A stretch of 17,949 nt of DNA from JAICYJ01 sp045806525 (GCA_045806525.1 JBJMJD010000071.1:1-17949), one strand, 5' to 3'; positions 6,496 through 13,811 are shown, counted from the stretch's first letter. The notes: generated from the sequence alone by a model not told the origin. Translations and numbers: made by a program.

Positions 6496-7590
6496 CTAGA
6501 CGCCCGCGGGCGTCAGCGCTTCACTGAAGAGCGCGCCCAGCCGGGCAACGCCCTCGGCGATCTGCTCCGGGGCAACGGCGCTGAAGGCCAGGCGTAGCGA
6601 GGAGCGGCCGCCGGGACTGAACTCCGTGCCGCTGATGTAGGGCACGCCGCGCTCGGCCGCCTGCGGCAGCAGCTCGGCGGTGTCGATCTGCTCGGGCAGG
6701 TCGACCCAGTAGAAGTAGCCGCCCTCCGGCGTCGTCCAGCGGGCGCCCGCGGGGAAGTGCTCACGCAGCGCCGCCTCCATCGCGTCGCGCCGCTGCTTGA
6801 GCGTGGCCGTGGCCCGCTCGACGTTCGGCTCGAACCAGCCGGCCCGGCAGTAGGCCGCAAGCGCCGCCTCGGCGAACGTGTTGGGAGCGATCAGGGTGTT
6901 CTCCGACAGGCGCGCCATCGCCCCCGCCATCTGCTCGGGCAGCAGCAGGTAGCCGGTGCGGATGCCGGGCGCCACCGTCTTGGTGAACGAGCAGGAGTAG
7001 ACGACGTTGTCGCCGCCGTCCAGCTCGTGCAGCGTCGGCGCCGGCTCGCCCTCGAACCGCAGCAGGCCGTAGGGGTCGTCCTCGACCACCAGCACCTCGT
7101 GCCGGCGGGCCAGCTCGACCACCCGCCGCCGGCCCTGTTCGGGCAGCGACACGCCGGACGGGTTCTGGAAGGTGGGGATCAGGTACAGCAACCGCGCCGG
7201 CCGCTGCGCGAGCGTCTGTTCGAGTGCGTCCACGTCGACGCCGGCCGGTGTCACCGGCACGGCGACCACCTCGGCGCCGAACGTGCGCAGCGAGATCAGC
7301 GTACGGTCGTAGGTGGGGTCCTCGGTGACCGCGATGCCGCCGCGGCCCAGGAACAGGTGCTGAGCCAGGAAGGCGACGCCCTGCAGTGAGCCGTTCACGA
7401 GCAGCACGCGCGCCGGGTCGACTCGGTGGCGCTCGCCGATCCACTCGCGCAGCGGCATGTACCCACCGGGCGAGTAGGCGAGCGCGCGTGCTCCGTCCTC
7501 GCGCAGGGCTATGACCGCCGCCTGCTCCAAGTCGGACACCGGCAGCATGTCGGCCGAGGGGACACCGCGGGTGAAGGGGATGGCGGTCAT
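6496..7590 (-). CDS. PLP-dependent aminotransferase, class I/II fold (2-aminoadipate/multi-substrate type)
   Basis: The 364-residue fold-type I enzyme has AYSPGGYMPLRE (38-49), Asn143 in the NPSG motif, Asp171 and Tyr174 in EDDPYG, the PLP Schiff-base Lys204 in SFTKTVAPGIRTGYL, and a C-terminal SSLRLAFSA with the carboxylate-binding Arg. The arrangement matches LysN/AroN-like aminotransferases and the catalytic domain of MocR regulators, but no helix-turn-helix domain is fused. Such enzymes transaminate 2-aminoadipate, aromatic or branched-chain amino acids with 2-oxoglutarate. It lies 28 bp downstream of sucD in the same direction, so it can be read from the succinyl-CoA synthetase operon, yet a TACGAT box 6 nt before the ATG may give a leaderless internal transcript. 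The substrate cannot be fixed from sequence. Confidence 0.88.
   Translation of the reverse strand: MTAIPFTRGVPSADMLPVSDLEQAAVIALREDGARALAYSPGGYMPLREWIGERHRVDPARVLLVNGSLQGVAFLAQHLFLGRGGIAVTEDPTYDRTLISLRTFGAEVVAVPVTPAGVDVDALEQTLAQRPARLLYLIPTFQNPSGVSLPEQGRRRVVELARRHEVLVVEDDPYGLLRFEGEPAPTLHELDGGDNVVYSCSFTKTVAPGIRTGYLLLPEQMAGAMARLSENTLIAPNTFAEAALAAYCRAGWFEPNVERATATLKQRRDAMEAALREHFPAGARWTTPEGGYFYWVDLPEQIDTAELLPQAAERGVPYISGTEFSPGGRSSLRLAFSAVAPEQIAEGVARLGALFSEALTPAGV
6499..6514. repeat. Perfect GC palindrome at a convergent gene end
   Basis: GACGCCCGCGGGCGTC is a perfect 16-bp inverted repeat immediately inside the stop codon of the aminotransferase gene and 27 bp past the stop of the convergent Cys-rich gene. 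It could act as a hairpin in either transcript, but no U-tract follows on either strand. Its position parallels the palindrome at 2504-2517. Confidence 0.4.
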
Positions 7591-7596
7591 GGCTGC

Positions 7597-7602
7597 ATCG
7601 TA
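7597..7602 (-). promoter_or_regulatory. Candidate -10 box for a leaderless aminotransferase transcript
   Basis: On the minus strand TACGAT is separated from the aminotransferase ATG (7590) by 6 nt, the spacing expected when transcription starts at or next to the A of ATG. No ribosome binding site is seen. The box lies in the 28-bp gap after sucD. Confidence 0.4.
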
Positions 7603-7618
7603 TCGTCCCGGCCGGGCC

Positions 7619-8488
7619 TCAACTCAGCCGTTCGGCTGCCAGCCGGGCGGCCGCCGTGGGGCTGTCGCCGACCGGAATGCCGCGCGCCTGCAGCGCCTCC
7701 TGCTTGCCGGCGGCCGTGCCGGACGAGCCCGAGATGATGGCGCCGGCGTGGCCCATGGTCTTGCCGGCCGGTGCCTGGAAGCCGGCGATGTATGCCACCA
7801 CGGGCTTGCTGACGTGCTCGTCGATGTAGGCGCCGGCCTTCTCCTCCTCGTCGCCGCCGATCTCGCCCACCATCACGATCAGGTCGGTGCCGGAGTCTGC
7901 CTCGAACCGCTGCAGGATGTCGACGAACGAGCTGCCCACGATCGGGTCGCCGCCGATGCCGACGATCGTCGAGTTGCCCAGACCCAGGTCGGCCAGCTCC
8001 TTGCCGATCTGGTAGGTGAGCGTGCCCGACCGGGACACCAGCCCCACCCGGCCGGCCGCGAACACCTGCGCCGGGATGATCCCGACGTTGGCGATGCCCG
8101 GCGACAGCGCGCCCGGGCAGTTGGGCCCGAGCATGGTCACCCCGCGCGGCCGGATGTAGTTGTAGACCCGCAGCATGTCGTGGGCGGGGATGCCTTCGGT
8201 GATGCAGATGATGGTGCCGCAGCCTGCATCCACGGCCTCGTAGATCGCATCGGCCGCAAACCGCGGGGGCACGAACACCATCGCGGTGTTCGCATCCTGC
8301 TCTGCGACGGCCTCGGCGACCGTGTCGTAGACCGGCACCCCGTCCACGTCCTGACCGCCCTTGCCCGGCGTCACGCCGGCCACGACGGCGGTGCCGTAGT
8401 CGCGATTCCGCAGCGCGTGGAAGCTGCCCTCGCGGCCGGTGATGCCCTGCACGACCAGGCGCGTCTCGGCTGTCACGATGATCGGCAT
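7619..8488 (-). CDS. sucD: Succinyl-CoA synthetase, alpha subunit
   Basis: The 289-residue subunit binds CoA and carries the phosphohistidine intermediate of ADP/GDP-forming succinyl-CoA ligase in the TCA cycle. The CoA-binding GITGREGSFH (15-24), the GPNCPG loop, VSRSGTLTYQ and the active-site His247 in GKTMGHAGAI are all present, and the length equals that of the E. coli subunit. The ATG shares one base with the sucC stop (TGATG), so translation of the two subunits is coupled and their stoichiometry kept close. Confidence 0.96.
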   Translation of the reverse strand: MPIIVTAETRLVVQGITGREGSFHALRNRDYGTAVVAGVTPGKGGQDVDGVPVYDTVAEAVAEQDANTAMVFVPPRFAADAIYEAVDAGCGTIICITEGIPAHDMLRVYNYIRPRGVTMLGPNCPGALSPGIANVGIIPAQVFAAGRVGLVSRSGTLTYQIGKELADLGLGNSTIVGIGGDPIVGSSFVDILQRFEADSGTDLIVMVGEIGGDEEEKAGAYIDEHVSKPVVAYIAGFQAPAGKTMGHAGAIISGSSGTAAGKQEALQARGIPVGDSPTAAARLAAERLS

Positions 8489-9651
8489 CAGGCGGCGCTC
8501 TCGACCAGCTGGACGACGCGGTCAGCCGCCCCCAGCATCGTCGCCTCGACGTGGAGGTTGGGCGGCGCGGCGTCGGCCAGGATGCGGCGGCCCTCGTCGG
8601 CGTTGGTGCCGTCCAGCCGCACCACGATCGGCAGCGTGGCGTCCAGCCGCTCGAGCGCCGTCAGGATGCCGCCGGCCACCTCGTCGCCGCGTGTGATGCC
8701 GCCGAACACGTTGAACAGCACCGCGCGCACGTTCGGGTCGGAGAGCAGCACCTCCATCGCGGTGGCGATCGCCTCGGCATCGGCCCCGCCTCCCACGTCA
8801 AGGAAGTTGGCGGGGCGATGGCCGGTGGCCTCGCCCGCCGCGGCCACCACGTCCAGGGTGGACATGGCCAGCCCGGCGCCGTTTGCGAGGGTGCCGATGT
8901 CGCCGCCGTCGAGCTTCACGAAGTTGACTCCGCGCTCGCGGGCCAGTCGCTCCTGCGGGTCGCCCGACTCGGCGTCCCGCATGCCGGCGATGTCGGGATG
9001 GCGGTAGAGCGCGTTGTCGTCGACGGTGTACTTCGAGTCGAGCGCGCGCACCACCCCCTCCGGGGTGACGATCAGCGGGTTGATCTCGACCAGCATCGCG
9101 TCGGTCTCGATGAAGGCGCGGTAGGCGCCTTCGATGATCGCACCCACCTGCTTCACCTCGGCGGCGGGGATGGCGGCGGCGAAGCAGAGGCGTCGAACGT
9201 GGAACGGCTGCAGCCCCATCAGCGGGTCGACGTGCAGGCGCGCCAGCTTCTCGGGCGACTCCTCAGCCACCGTCTCGATCTCGACCCCACCCTCCGTTGT
9301 CAGCATCAGCAACGGTCGCTTGGCGCCGCGGTCGAACGTGATCGAGAAGTAGTACTCGCTGGCGATGTCGGAGGCGCGCTCGATCCAGAGCTGCCGTACG
9401 ATGTGGCCGCGGATGTCCATCCCCAGGATCGCTGCGGCCTCCTGCTCGGCCTCGTCCGGGTCGGCCGCCAGCTTGATGCCGCCGGCCTTGCCGCGCCCGC
9501 CCACCAGCACCTGGGCCTTCACCACCACCGGTCCGCCGAGCTGCTCTGCGACGGCCCGAGCCTCGGCGGCGGTGGTCGCCGGGGCGCCCTCCGAGACGGG
9601 CAGCCCGAACCGCGCGAACAGCTGCTTGCCCTGGTACTCGAGTAGATCCAC
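8488..9651 (-). CDS. sucC: Succinyl-CoA synthetase, beta subunit
   Basis: The 387-residue subunit supplies the ATP-grasp nucleotide site and, with sucD, interconverts succinyl-CoA and succinate with nucleoside triphosphate formation. The N-terminus MDLLEYQGKQLFARFGLP is diagnostic. ATP-grasp residues include Lys45 and GGRGK (51-55), and the metal site EINPLIV is present. The CoA-ligase half carries NGAGLAMSTLDVV, FLDVGGGAD and NVFGGITRGD. The start codon is GTG at 9651; a G-rich run precedes it. A TACACT box (9687-9692) can give it a promoter of its own, downstream of an intrinsic terminator that separates it from the operon to the right. Confidence 0.96.
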   Translation of the reverse strand: MDLLEYQGKQLFARFGLPVSEGAPATTAAEARAVAEQLGGPVVVKAQVLVGGRGKAGGIKLAADPDEAEQEAAAILGMDIRGHIVRQLWIERASDIASEYYFSITFDRGAKRPLLMLTTEGGVEIETVAEESPEKLARLHVDPLMGLQPFHVRRLCFAAAIPAAEVKQVGAIIEGAYRAFIETDAMLVEINPLIVTPEGVVRALDSKYTVDDNALYRHPDIAGMRDAESGDPQERLARERGVNFVKLDGGDIGTLANGAGLAMSTLDVVAAAGEATGHRPANFLDVGGGADAEAIATAMEVLLSDPNVRAVLFNVFGGITRGDEVAGGILTALERLDATLPIVVRLDGTNADEGRRILADAAPPNLHVEATMLGAADRVVQLVESAA

Positions 9652-9686
9652 GCGCCCCCGCCCCGGTCGATGTCACGAAGGGCCTG

Positions 9687-9692
9687 AGTGTA
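9687..9692 (-). promoter_or_regulatory. Candidate -10 box for the sucCD operon
   Basis: TACACT on the minus strand lies 35 bp before the sucC GTG and 27 bp past the terminator U-tract, giving a predicted leader of about 29 nt. The only TTGACC upstream is 25 bp away, too far for a -35, so the call rests on the -10 and its position. Confidence 0.35.
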
Positions 9693-9719
9693 TCCAGCAG
9701 CCGGCCGGCGCCCTACCGG

Positions 9720-9754
9720 TCAAAAGACCGACGACCCGCAGAGCGGGCCGTCGG
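9720..9754 (-). terminator. Intrinsic terminator upstream of sucC
   Basis: On the minus strand a 12-bp stem CCGACGGCCCGC / GCGGGTCGTCGG (9754-9743 and 9739-9728; fully paired in RNA with one G-U wobble) closes a 3-nt TCT loop and is followed at once by TCTTTTG. On the plus strand the same stem has an A-C mismatch and no U-tract, so the terminator points left. It would end transcripts from the seven-gene run to the right, whose last stop is at 9906, before sucC. A small alternative hairpin, CGGTC-TTTT-GACCG (9717-9730), shares three bases of the stem. Confidence 0.7.
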
Positions 9755-9842
9755 AGGAGGCAGGTAGCTGCGAGGTGTGGGCACGTTCGATCGCAGCGTC
9801 CGGAGGCGATTCTCCACGCGTCTTGTCAGGAAAGATCGCCAT
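9720..9842 (-). CDS. Possible 40-residue leader peptide running through the sucC-upstream terminator
   Basis: An ATG at 9842 opens 40 codons beginning MAIFPDKTRGESPPDAAIE and ending SSVF, with the TGA stop placed in the U-tract of the intrinsic terminator. Codons of the last third form the terminator stem. No ribosome binding site is visible; a TACAAAT/TACCTA stretch 6-12 nt upstream could support a leaderless transcript. Only position speaks for it: no family is recognised and the length is within what chance gives in this base composition. If translated, a ribosome on the ORF would block the hairpin. Otherwise it is simply spacer. Confidence 0.25.
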   Translation of the reverse strand: MAIFPDKTRGESPPDAAIERAHTSQLPASSDGPLCGSSVF

Positions 9843-9905
9843 TCTGGTTAGGTATTTGTAAAGGCCGTCCATACCGCCTGCGCCTCGCCCTGATGGTTGC
9901 GCCGG

Positions 9906-10115
9906 TCACGACGACGGGTGATAGCCGGCCGCCGCGATCACCGTGCGGATCGCCTTCACATCTAGGCGGGTCGGGTCAAACGTGACCTCGACCTCGTCGC
10001 CGATGTGCTCGGCCGTCACCGACACCGCCCCCGGCAACGCCATCACGGCGTCGTGCACGCGTTGCTCGCAGCCTTCGCAGGTCATGCCCACCACCGCGAT
10101 CGTCTCGGTGACCAT
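9906..10115 (-). CDS. Heavy-metal-associated (HMA) domain protein, CopZ-like
   Basis: The 69-residue product is a single ferredoxin-like HMA domain. The metal-binding motif GMTCEGCEQRV carries Cys13 and Cys16, and the typical ALPGAVSV, VEVTFDPTRL and IAAAGYHP segments follow. Proteins of this kind shuttle Cu(I), or sometimes Zn or Hg, in the cytosol; there is no signal peptide. The ATG lies 4 bp after the cytochrome c stop, so it is the last gene of the run. No copper ATPase or CsoR repressor is visible here, so copper delivery to a cytochrome-linked partner is only suggested by the neighbour. Confidence 0.85.
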   Translation of the reverse strand: MVTETIAVVGMTCEGCEQRVHDAVMALPGAVSVTAEHIGDEVEVTFDPTRLDVKAIRTVIAAAGYHPSS

Positions 10116-10119
10116 GTGG

Positions 10120-10533
10120 CTACTGGGTGCTCGCACCCGACGGCAGCGGATTCGCGGCCACCGCCGCCACGTAGGCGGCGACGTCCTGGGCGTCCTGGCC
10201 CTTGAGCAGGTTCGCGGGCATCGGCGTGGGGTGGGCGTAGGGAAATCCCAGCATGATCTGCTCGCGCACCAGCGCCTCGAACGACGAGTCTTCAAAGCCC
10301 TCGGCCCGCGGCTCCTCATAGGCGTCGTCGAGGTTGGGGCCGATCGTGCCCTTGGTGCCGGCGTCGGCCAGCGTGTGGCAGCCTCCACAGGTGGTGGTGA
10401 ACAGCTTCTTGCCGTTCGTGAGATCGGCTCCTCCGGATCCGGCGACACCGCTCTGGACGCCACAGCCGGATGCGGTGAGCCCCGCTGCGCCCAGTACGGC
10501 GGCGGTTACGAGCGTTGCCAGTGGGCGTCTCAC
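10120..10533 (-). CDS. Cytochrome c family lipoprotein (single haem)
   Basis: From GTG at 10533 the product is 137 residues: a twin-arginine-containing n-region (VRRP), a hydrophobic stretch and LTASGC, a lipobox-like site placing the lipidated Cys at 24. The mature part has one haem c motif, CGGCH (49-53), and a likely axial Met105 in PTPMPANLL, followed by the DVAAYVAAV helix typical of class I cytochromes c. It would sit on the outer face of the membrane and carry electrons. A TTG at 10551 would add six residues and overlap the kinase stop; the GTG gives a better signal sequence. It lies 11 bp after the kinase gene and 4 bp before the HMA gene. Confidence 0.85.
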   Translation of the reverse strand: MRRPLATLVTAAVLGAAGLTASGCGVQSGVAGSGGADLTNGKKLFTTTCGGCHTLADAGTKGTIGPNLDDAYEEPRAEGFEDSSFEALVREQIMLGFPYAHPTPMPANLLKGQDAQDVAAYVAAVAANPLPSGASTQ

Positions 10534-10544
10534 GGAGGCGAAGC

Positions 10545-11342
10545 CTACCAACTCACTCGGGGGCCCTGCGGGGGATAGGCACCGCGCCAGGTGACCGCTT
10601 CCGCAGCCTGCTCGGCGCCCACCGCCAGCGCCTCGGCGAGCGGCCGGCCATCGGCCAGTCCGAAGAGCAACCCGGCCACGAACGTGTCGCCGGCGCCATA
10701 GCTGTCGACTCGCGGAGCAGGCGCCGGCACCGCGCGATACCCTGTGCCTCCGCGCTCGCCGTCGGTCACGATCACGTGGCGCGGTTGCACCGCCAGGCGC
10801 CCCAGGTCGTACTGCTCGCCGCGGTCGCTGCCGCTGCCGACCAGCACGTCTGCCTGCACCCCGCTTTCGGCCAGCGCGTCGAACCGTCGCGCCGTCACCA
10901 CCAGCACCCGCGCCTGCCTGGCCAGGCGCAGCGTCGCCGGATCGGAGCCCGTGAAGTAGACGCCGTCGCAGTCCGCCAGCGAGCTCCAGGGCAGCGGATC
11001 CCCGGCGGCAGGCTGCAGGTTCGCGCCGATCACGCAGATCGTGCGCTCACCGCTCGGGTCCCGCATCACCAGCGAACGCGTGTGCCGGCCTGGCCGGGGC
11101 GCCGCCCACGTCCGCACCCCCAGTTCCTCCATCGCCTCCACCACCGGCACGTCCCCGCCGGCGGCCGTGAAGAACTGCACGCCGGCGCCCATCCTCGCCA
11201 GCGCAGCCGCAGTCACCGCTCCGCCGCCCGCGGGCTGGATGAGCGGATCGGTCAGGTGCACGATCTCGCCCGCCGGCGGGATGAAGGGCGCGTCGGTGTG
11301 GGTGACCCACTCGACGTGCCCCACGACGGCCAGGTTCAGCAT
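10545..11342 (-). CDS. PfkB/ribokinase-family carbohydrate kinase
   Basis: The 265-residue product is a small ribokinase-fold kinase. It has the N-terminal GGGAVTAAALARMGAGVQFFTAAGGD segment corresponding to PfkB signature 1 and the C-terminal DSYGAGDTFVAG signature 2, with the anion-hole GAG and catalytic Asp219. Sugar, nucleoside or vitamin substrates are all possible; no specificity motif is recognised. It is shorter than typical ribokinases (about 300 residues), mainly in the middle. The gene follows the MDR gene after 43 bp in the same direction and is followed by cytochrome c after 11 bp. Confidence 0.85.
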   Translation of the reverse strand: MLNLAVVGHVEWVTHTDAPFIPPAGEIVHLTDPLIQPAGGGAVTAAALARMGAGVQFFTAAGGDVPVVEAMEELGVRTWAAPRPGRHTRSLVMRDPSGERTICVIGANLQPAAGDPLPWSSLADCDGVYFTGSDPATLRLARQARVLVVTARRFDALAESGVQADVLVGSGSDRGEQYDLGRLAVQPRHVIVTDGERGGTGYRAVPAPAPRVDSYGAGDTFVAGLLFGLADGRPLAEALAVGAEQAAEAVTWRGAYPPQGPRVSW

Positions 11343-11385
11343 GCCCGCACGCTACCCGGGCCGTCGTGTGACGGAGCCGGTCGGC

Positions 11386-12444
11386 TCAGGGTACGTAGAC
11401 CACCTTGCCTTGCACCTGCAGGTCCTCCATCAGCTGCTGCCCGGAGGCGACGTCGGACAGCGGCAGCACACGGTCGATCACGGGCTTGATCGCGCCCGCC
11501 TCGACCGCCCGCAGCGCCGCTGACAGCTCGGCCTTGTTGGACAGGTGCGAGCCGAGCAGGTTCTGCTGCTTGTTCCACAGGAAGCGCAGGTCGGTGACGG
11601 CCTCGAATCCGGTCGAGGCGCCGCACACGACCAGGCGCCCGCCCCAGCGCAGCGCCGCCATCGAGGTCGGCCAGGTCTCCTGGCCGGAGTGCTCGAATAC
11701 GATGTCCGCGCCGGCCTTGCCGGTGATCGCCTTGACCTCGGCCACCACGTCCTGGCTTGAGCGGTCGATCACATTGACCGCGCCCAGCTGCTCGGCCTTG
11801 GCCACCTTCTGCGCGCCGCCCACCACAGGGATCGGGTTGGCGCCGAACATCTGGCAGATCTGGATGGCCATCGTGCCGAGGCCGCCCACGCCGCCCCAGA
11901 TCAGCACGTGCTCGCCCGGCTGCACCTTGGCCCGGCTGACCAGCATCCGCCAGGCCGTCTCCAGCACCAGCGGCATCGATGCCGCTTCCTCGTGGCTGAG
12001 GTTGGAGGGCTTGGGCAACACGTTCACAGCCGGCATCGTCACGTACTCGGAGTGACCTCCGTCGTTGGGCCCGCTCTGGAAACCCCAGATGCGGAACTGG
12101 CGGCAGAAGAACTCCTGACCCGTCACGCAGAAGTCACACGTGCGGCAGGAGAGGCCCGGGTGCACGACCACCTCGTCGCCGACCTGCAGCGGCGAGGAGC
12201 CAAAGCCCGTGCCCGTGACCTCCGAGCCGAGCGCCGCCACCACGCCGGACACGTCCGACCCGGAGACGTGCGGGAAGATCACCTTCATGCCGGGCATCCC
12301 CCGCCGCGCCCAGATGTCGTTGAAGTTGGCGCCCGCCGCCTTCACCTCGATCAACACCTCGTACGGCCCGGGCTCGGGCTCGGGGATGTCGATGTAGCTG
12401 AGCACCTCGGTGCCGCCGTGTTCCTCGAAGACGACCGCCTTCAT
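11386..12444 (-). CDS. Zinc-type MDR reductase, probable enoyl-CoA/acryloyl-CoA reductase-like
   Basis: This 352-residue medium-chain dehydrogenase/reductase has a GroES-like N-domain and a Rossmann domain with GGVGGLG in HVLIWGGVGGLGTMAIQ. The structural zinc site is complete: Cys100, Cys103, Cys106 and Cys114. The catalytic zinc site is not: the usual Cys is Asn40 (AAGANFND) and the GHE motif reads GSD (62-64). Such proteins reduce activated double bonds with NAD(P)H, as quinone, crotonyl-CoA and acryloyl-CoA reductases do, rather than oxidise alcohols. The ATG overlaps the stop of the aminotransferase gene by 4 bp (ATGA), so it belongs to the same coupled cassette as the CoA ligase and enoyl-CoA hydratase, which supports an acyl-CoA substrate. 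The exact substrate is inferred. Confidence 0.82.
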   Translation of the reverse strand: MKAVVFEEHGGTEVLSYIDIPEPEPGPYEVLIEVKAAGANFNDIWARRGMPGMKVIFPHVSGSDVSGVVAALGSEVTGTGFGSSPLQVGDEVVVHPGLSCRTCDFCVTGQEFFCRQFRIWGFQSGPNDGGHSEYVTMPAVNVLPKPSNLSHEEAASMPLVLETAWRMLVSRAKVQPGEHVLIWGGVGGLGTMAIQICQMFGANPIPVVGGAQKVAKAEQLGAVNVIDRSSQDVVAEVKAITGKAGADIVFEHSGQETWPTSMAALRWGGRLVVCGASTGFEAVTDLRFLWNKQQNLLGSHLSNKAELSAALRAVEAGAIKPVIDRVLPLSDVASGQQLMEDLQVQGKVVYVP

Positions 12445-13811
12445 GCGGACAGCGCCTTCCCGAGGTAGTCGAAGTTGTCGACGTAGCGCCGCACGTCGTC
12501 CTCGCTGTGCTGCACCGACAGCGTCCAGTTCTCGGACTTGCCCCACGGCGCCATGAACACGCCGCGGTTGAACTGCGCCAGCCAGTTCACATACGCGAGC
12601 TGGTCGGACACCTCCAGGTAGTCACGGTAGTTGCGGACGCGCTCGGCCCGGTAGGTGACGGCGCCACGGGCGCCGAGCACGGTCGTGTAGCCGGCCAGCC
12701 CGTTGCTCTCGATCACCCCGTCGCACCCCTCGCGCAGGAGCTCGCCCAGGCGCGAGAACTCGGTGTAGGCGTCCGGCACCAGGATCTCGGTCAGCGTGGC
12801 GTGCATCGCGGCCATGGTCAGCGGATTGCCGTTGAACGTGCCGACCTGGTCGATCTTGCCGTCCGCGATCCAGCCCATCACCTCGTCGGTGCCGCCGATC
12901 GCCCCGCAGGGCAGCCCGCCGCCCACCGACTTGGCCAGGCACAGCAGGTCGGGCGTCACGCCGAAGGCCTCGACCGCGCCGCCGTAGGAGAGCGTGGCAC
13001 CGGTCTTGACCTCGTCGAACACGAGCAGCGCGCCGTGCTCGTGCAGCAGGTCCTTGACTCCCTGCAGGTAGCCCTCCTCGGGCAGCACGAAGCCGGCGTT
13101 CATCATCGCCGGCTCCACGATCATGCCGGCCACCTGGCCCTTGTAGCGGTTGAGCGTGCGCTCGAGCGCCTCCAGGTCGTTGAACGGCACCACCCGGGTC
13201 AGCTTCACGTAATCGGCCGGCAGCCCGAGGGTCTGGGGCACCGACACGGGATCGTCGTAGGGGCCGATCTTGTCGGCCGGGGGCGCCACCGACACCATCA
13301 GCGCGTCGTGGTGCCCGTGGTAGGAGCCCTCGATCTTGAACAGGACGTCGCGCCCCGTGTACGCGCGTGCCAGCCGCACGGCGTCCAGCGTCGACTCGGT
13401 GCCGGAGTTGCCGAACCGCCACAGCGGCAGGCCGAAGCGCTGCTGCAGGTGCTCCGCGACGGCGATCGAGTCCTCGGTCGGCTGCGCGAAGTGGGTGCCG
13501 AGGCGAACGCGCTCGGAGACGACCTCGGCGATGCGCGGATGCGCATGGCCAACGGCCATCGCGCCGTAGCCGTTGTGGAAGTCGACGTACTCGTTGCCGT
13601 CGACGTCGACCACCCTCGACCCGTGCCCCTCGGCAAGGTAGATCGGATGCGGCTCGGTGTCCTGCCAGCTGGAGGCGACGCCCCCGGCCAGCGACCGGCG
13701 GGCACGCTCGGTCATCTCCCGCGAATGCTCGTGCCGCTCGTTGAACGTGGCCTCCTCGGCCTCGATCACGCTGGCCAGCCGGGCGGGATCAATGGTGCTC
13801 GTTGCGCTCAC
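12441..13811 (-). CDS. Class III aminotransferase, glutamate-1-semialdehyde-mutase-like
   Basis: The 456-residue PLP enzyme carries DVDGNEYVDF (69-78), the phosphate-binding GNSGTES (134-140), YHGHHDALM (164-172), Asp266 in VFDEVKTG and Schiff-base Lys294 in LAKSVGGGLPCGAIGG. It resembles HemL and omega/beta-amino acid transaminases. HemL normally reads GGGxPxGAxGG with a very conserved mobile loop and lies with other haem genes; here the neighbours are acyl-CoA enzymes, so a catabolic transaminase acting on a beta-amino acid or a beta-aminoacyl-CoA is more likely. The start is GTG at 13811, sharing GTGA with the upstream stop, and the 3' end shares ATGA with the MDR gene. Three in-cassette overlaps imply one mRNA and coupled translation. 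Confidence 0.85.
   Translation of the reverse strand: MSATSTIDPARLASVIEAEEATFNERHEHSREMTERARRSLAGGVASSWQDTEPHPIYLAEGHGSRVVDVDGNEYVDFHNGYGAMAVGHAHPRIAEVVSERVRLGTHFAQPTEDSIAVAEHLQQRFGLPLWRFGNSGTESTLDAVRLARAYTGRDVLFKIEGSYHGHHDALMVSVAPPADKIGPYDDPVSVPQTLGLPADYVKLTRVVPFNDLEALERTLNRYKGQVAGMIVEPAMMNAGFVLPEEGYLQGVKDLLHEHGALLVFDEVKTGATLSYGGAVEAFGVTPDLLCLAKSVGGGLPCGAIGGTDEVMGWIADGKIDQVGTFNGNPLTMAAMHATLTEILVPDAYTEFSRLGELLREGCDGVIESNGLAGYTTVLGARGAVTYRAERVRNYRDYLEVSDQLAYVNWLAQFNRGVFMAPWGKSENWTLSVQHSEDDVRRYVDNFDYLGKALSA

Noticed and set aside
7511..9645. Long plus-strand open frames (498 and 364 codons) opposite sucD and sucC
   Set aside because: Composition is Arg/His/Gly/Val-biased with no motif, and they lie opposite two complete, highly conserved genes.
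12441..13811. Assignment as hemL (haem biosynthesis glutamate-1-semialdehyde mutase)
   Set aside because: Similarity to HemL is real, but the operon partners are acyl-CoA enzymes and no other haem gene is present; the catabolic reading fits better.
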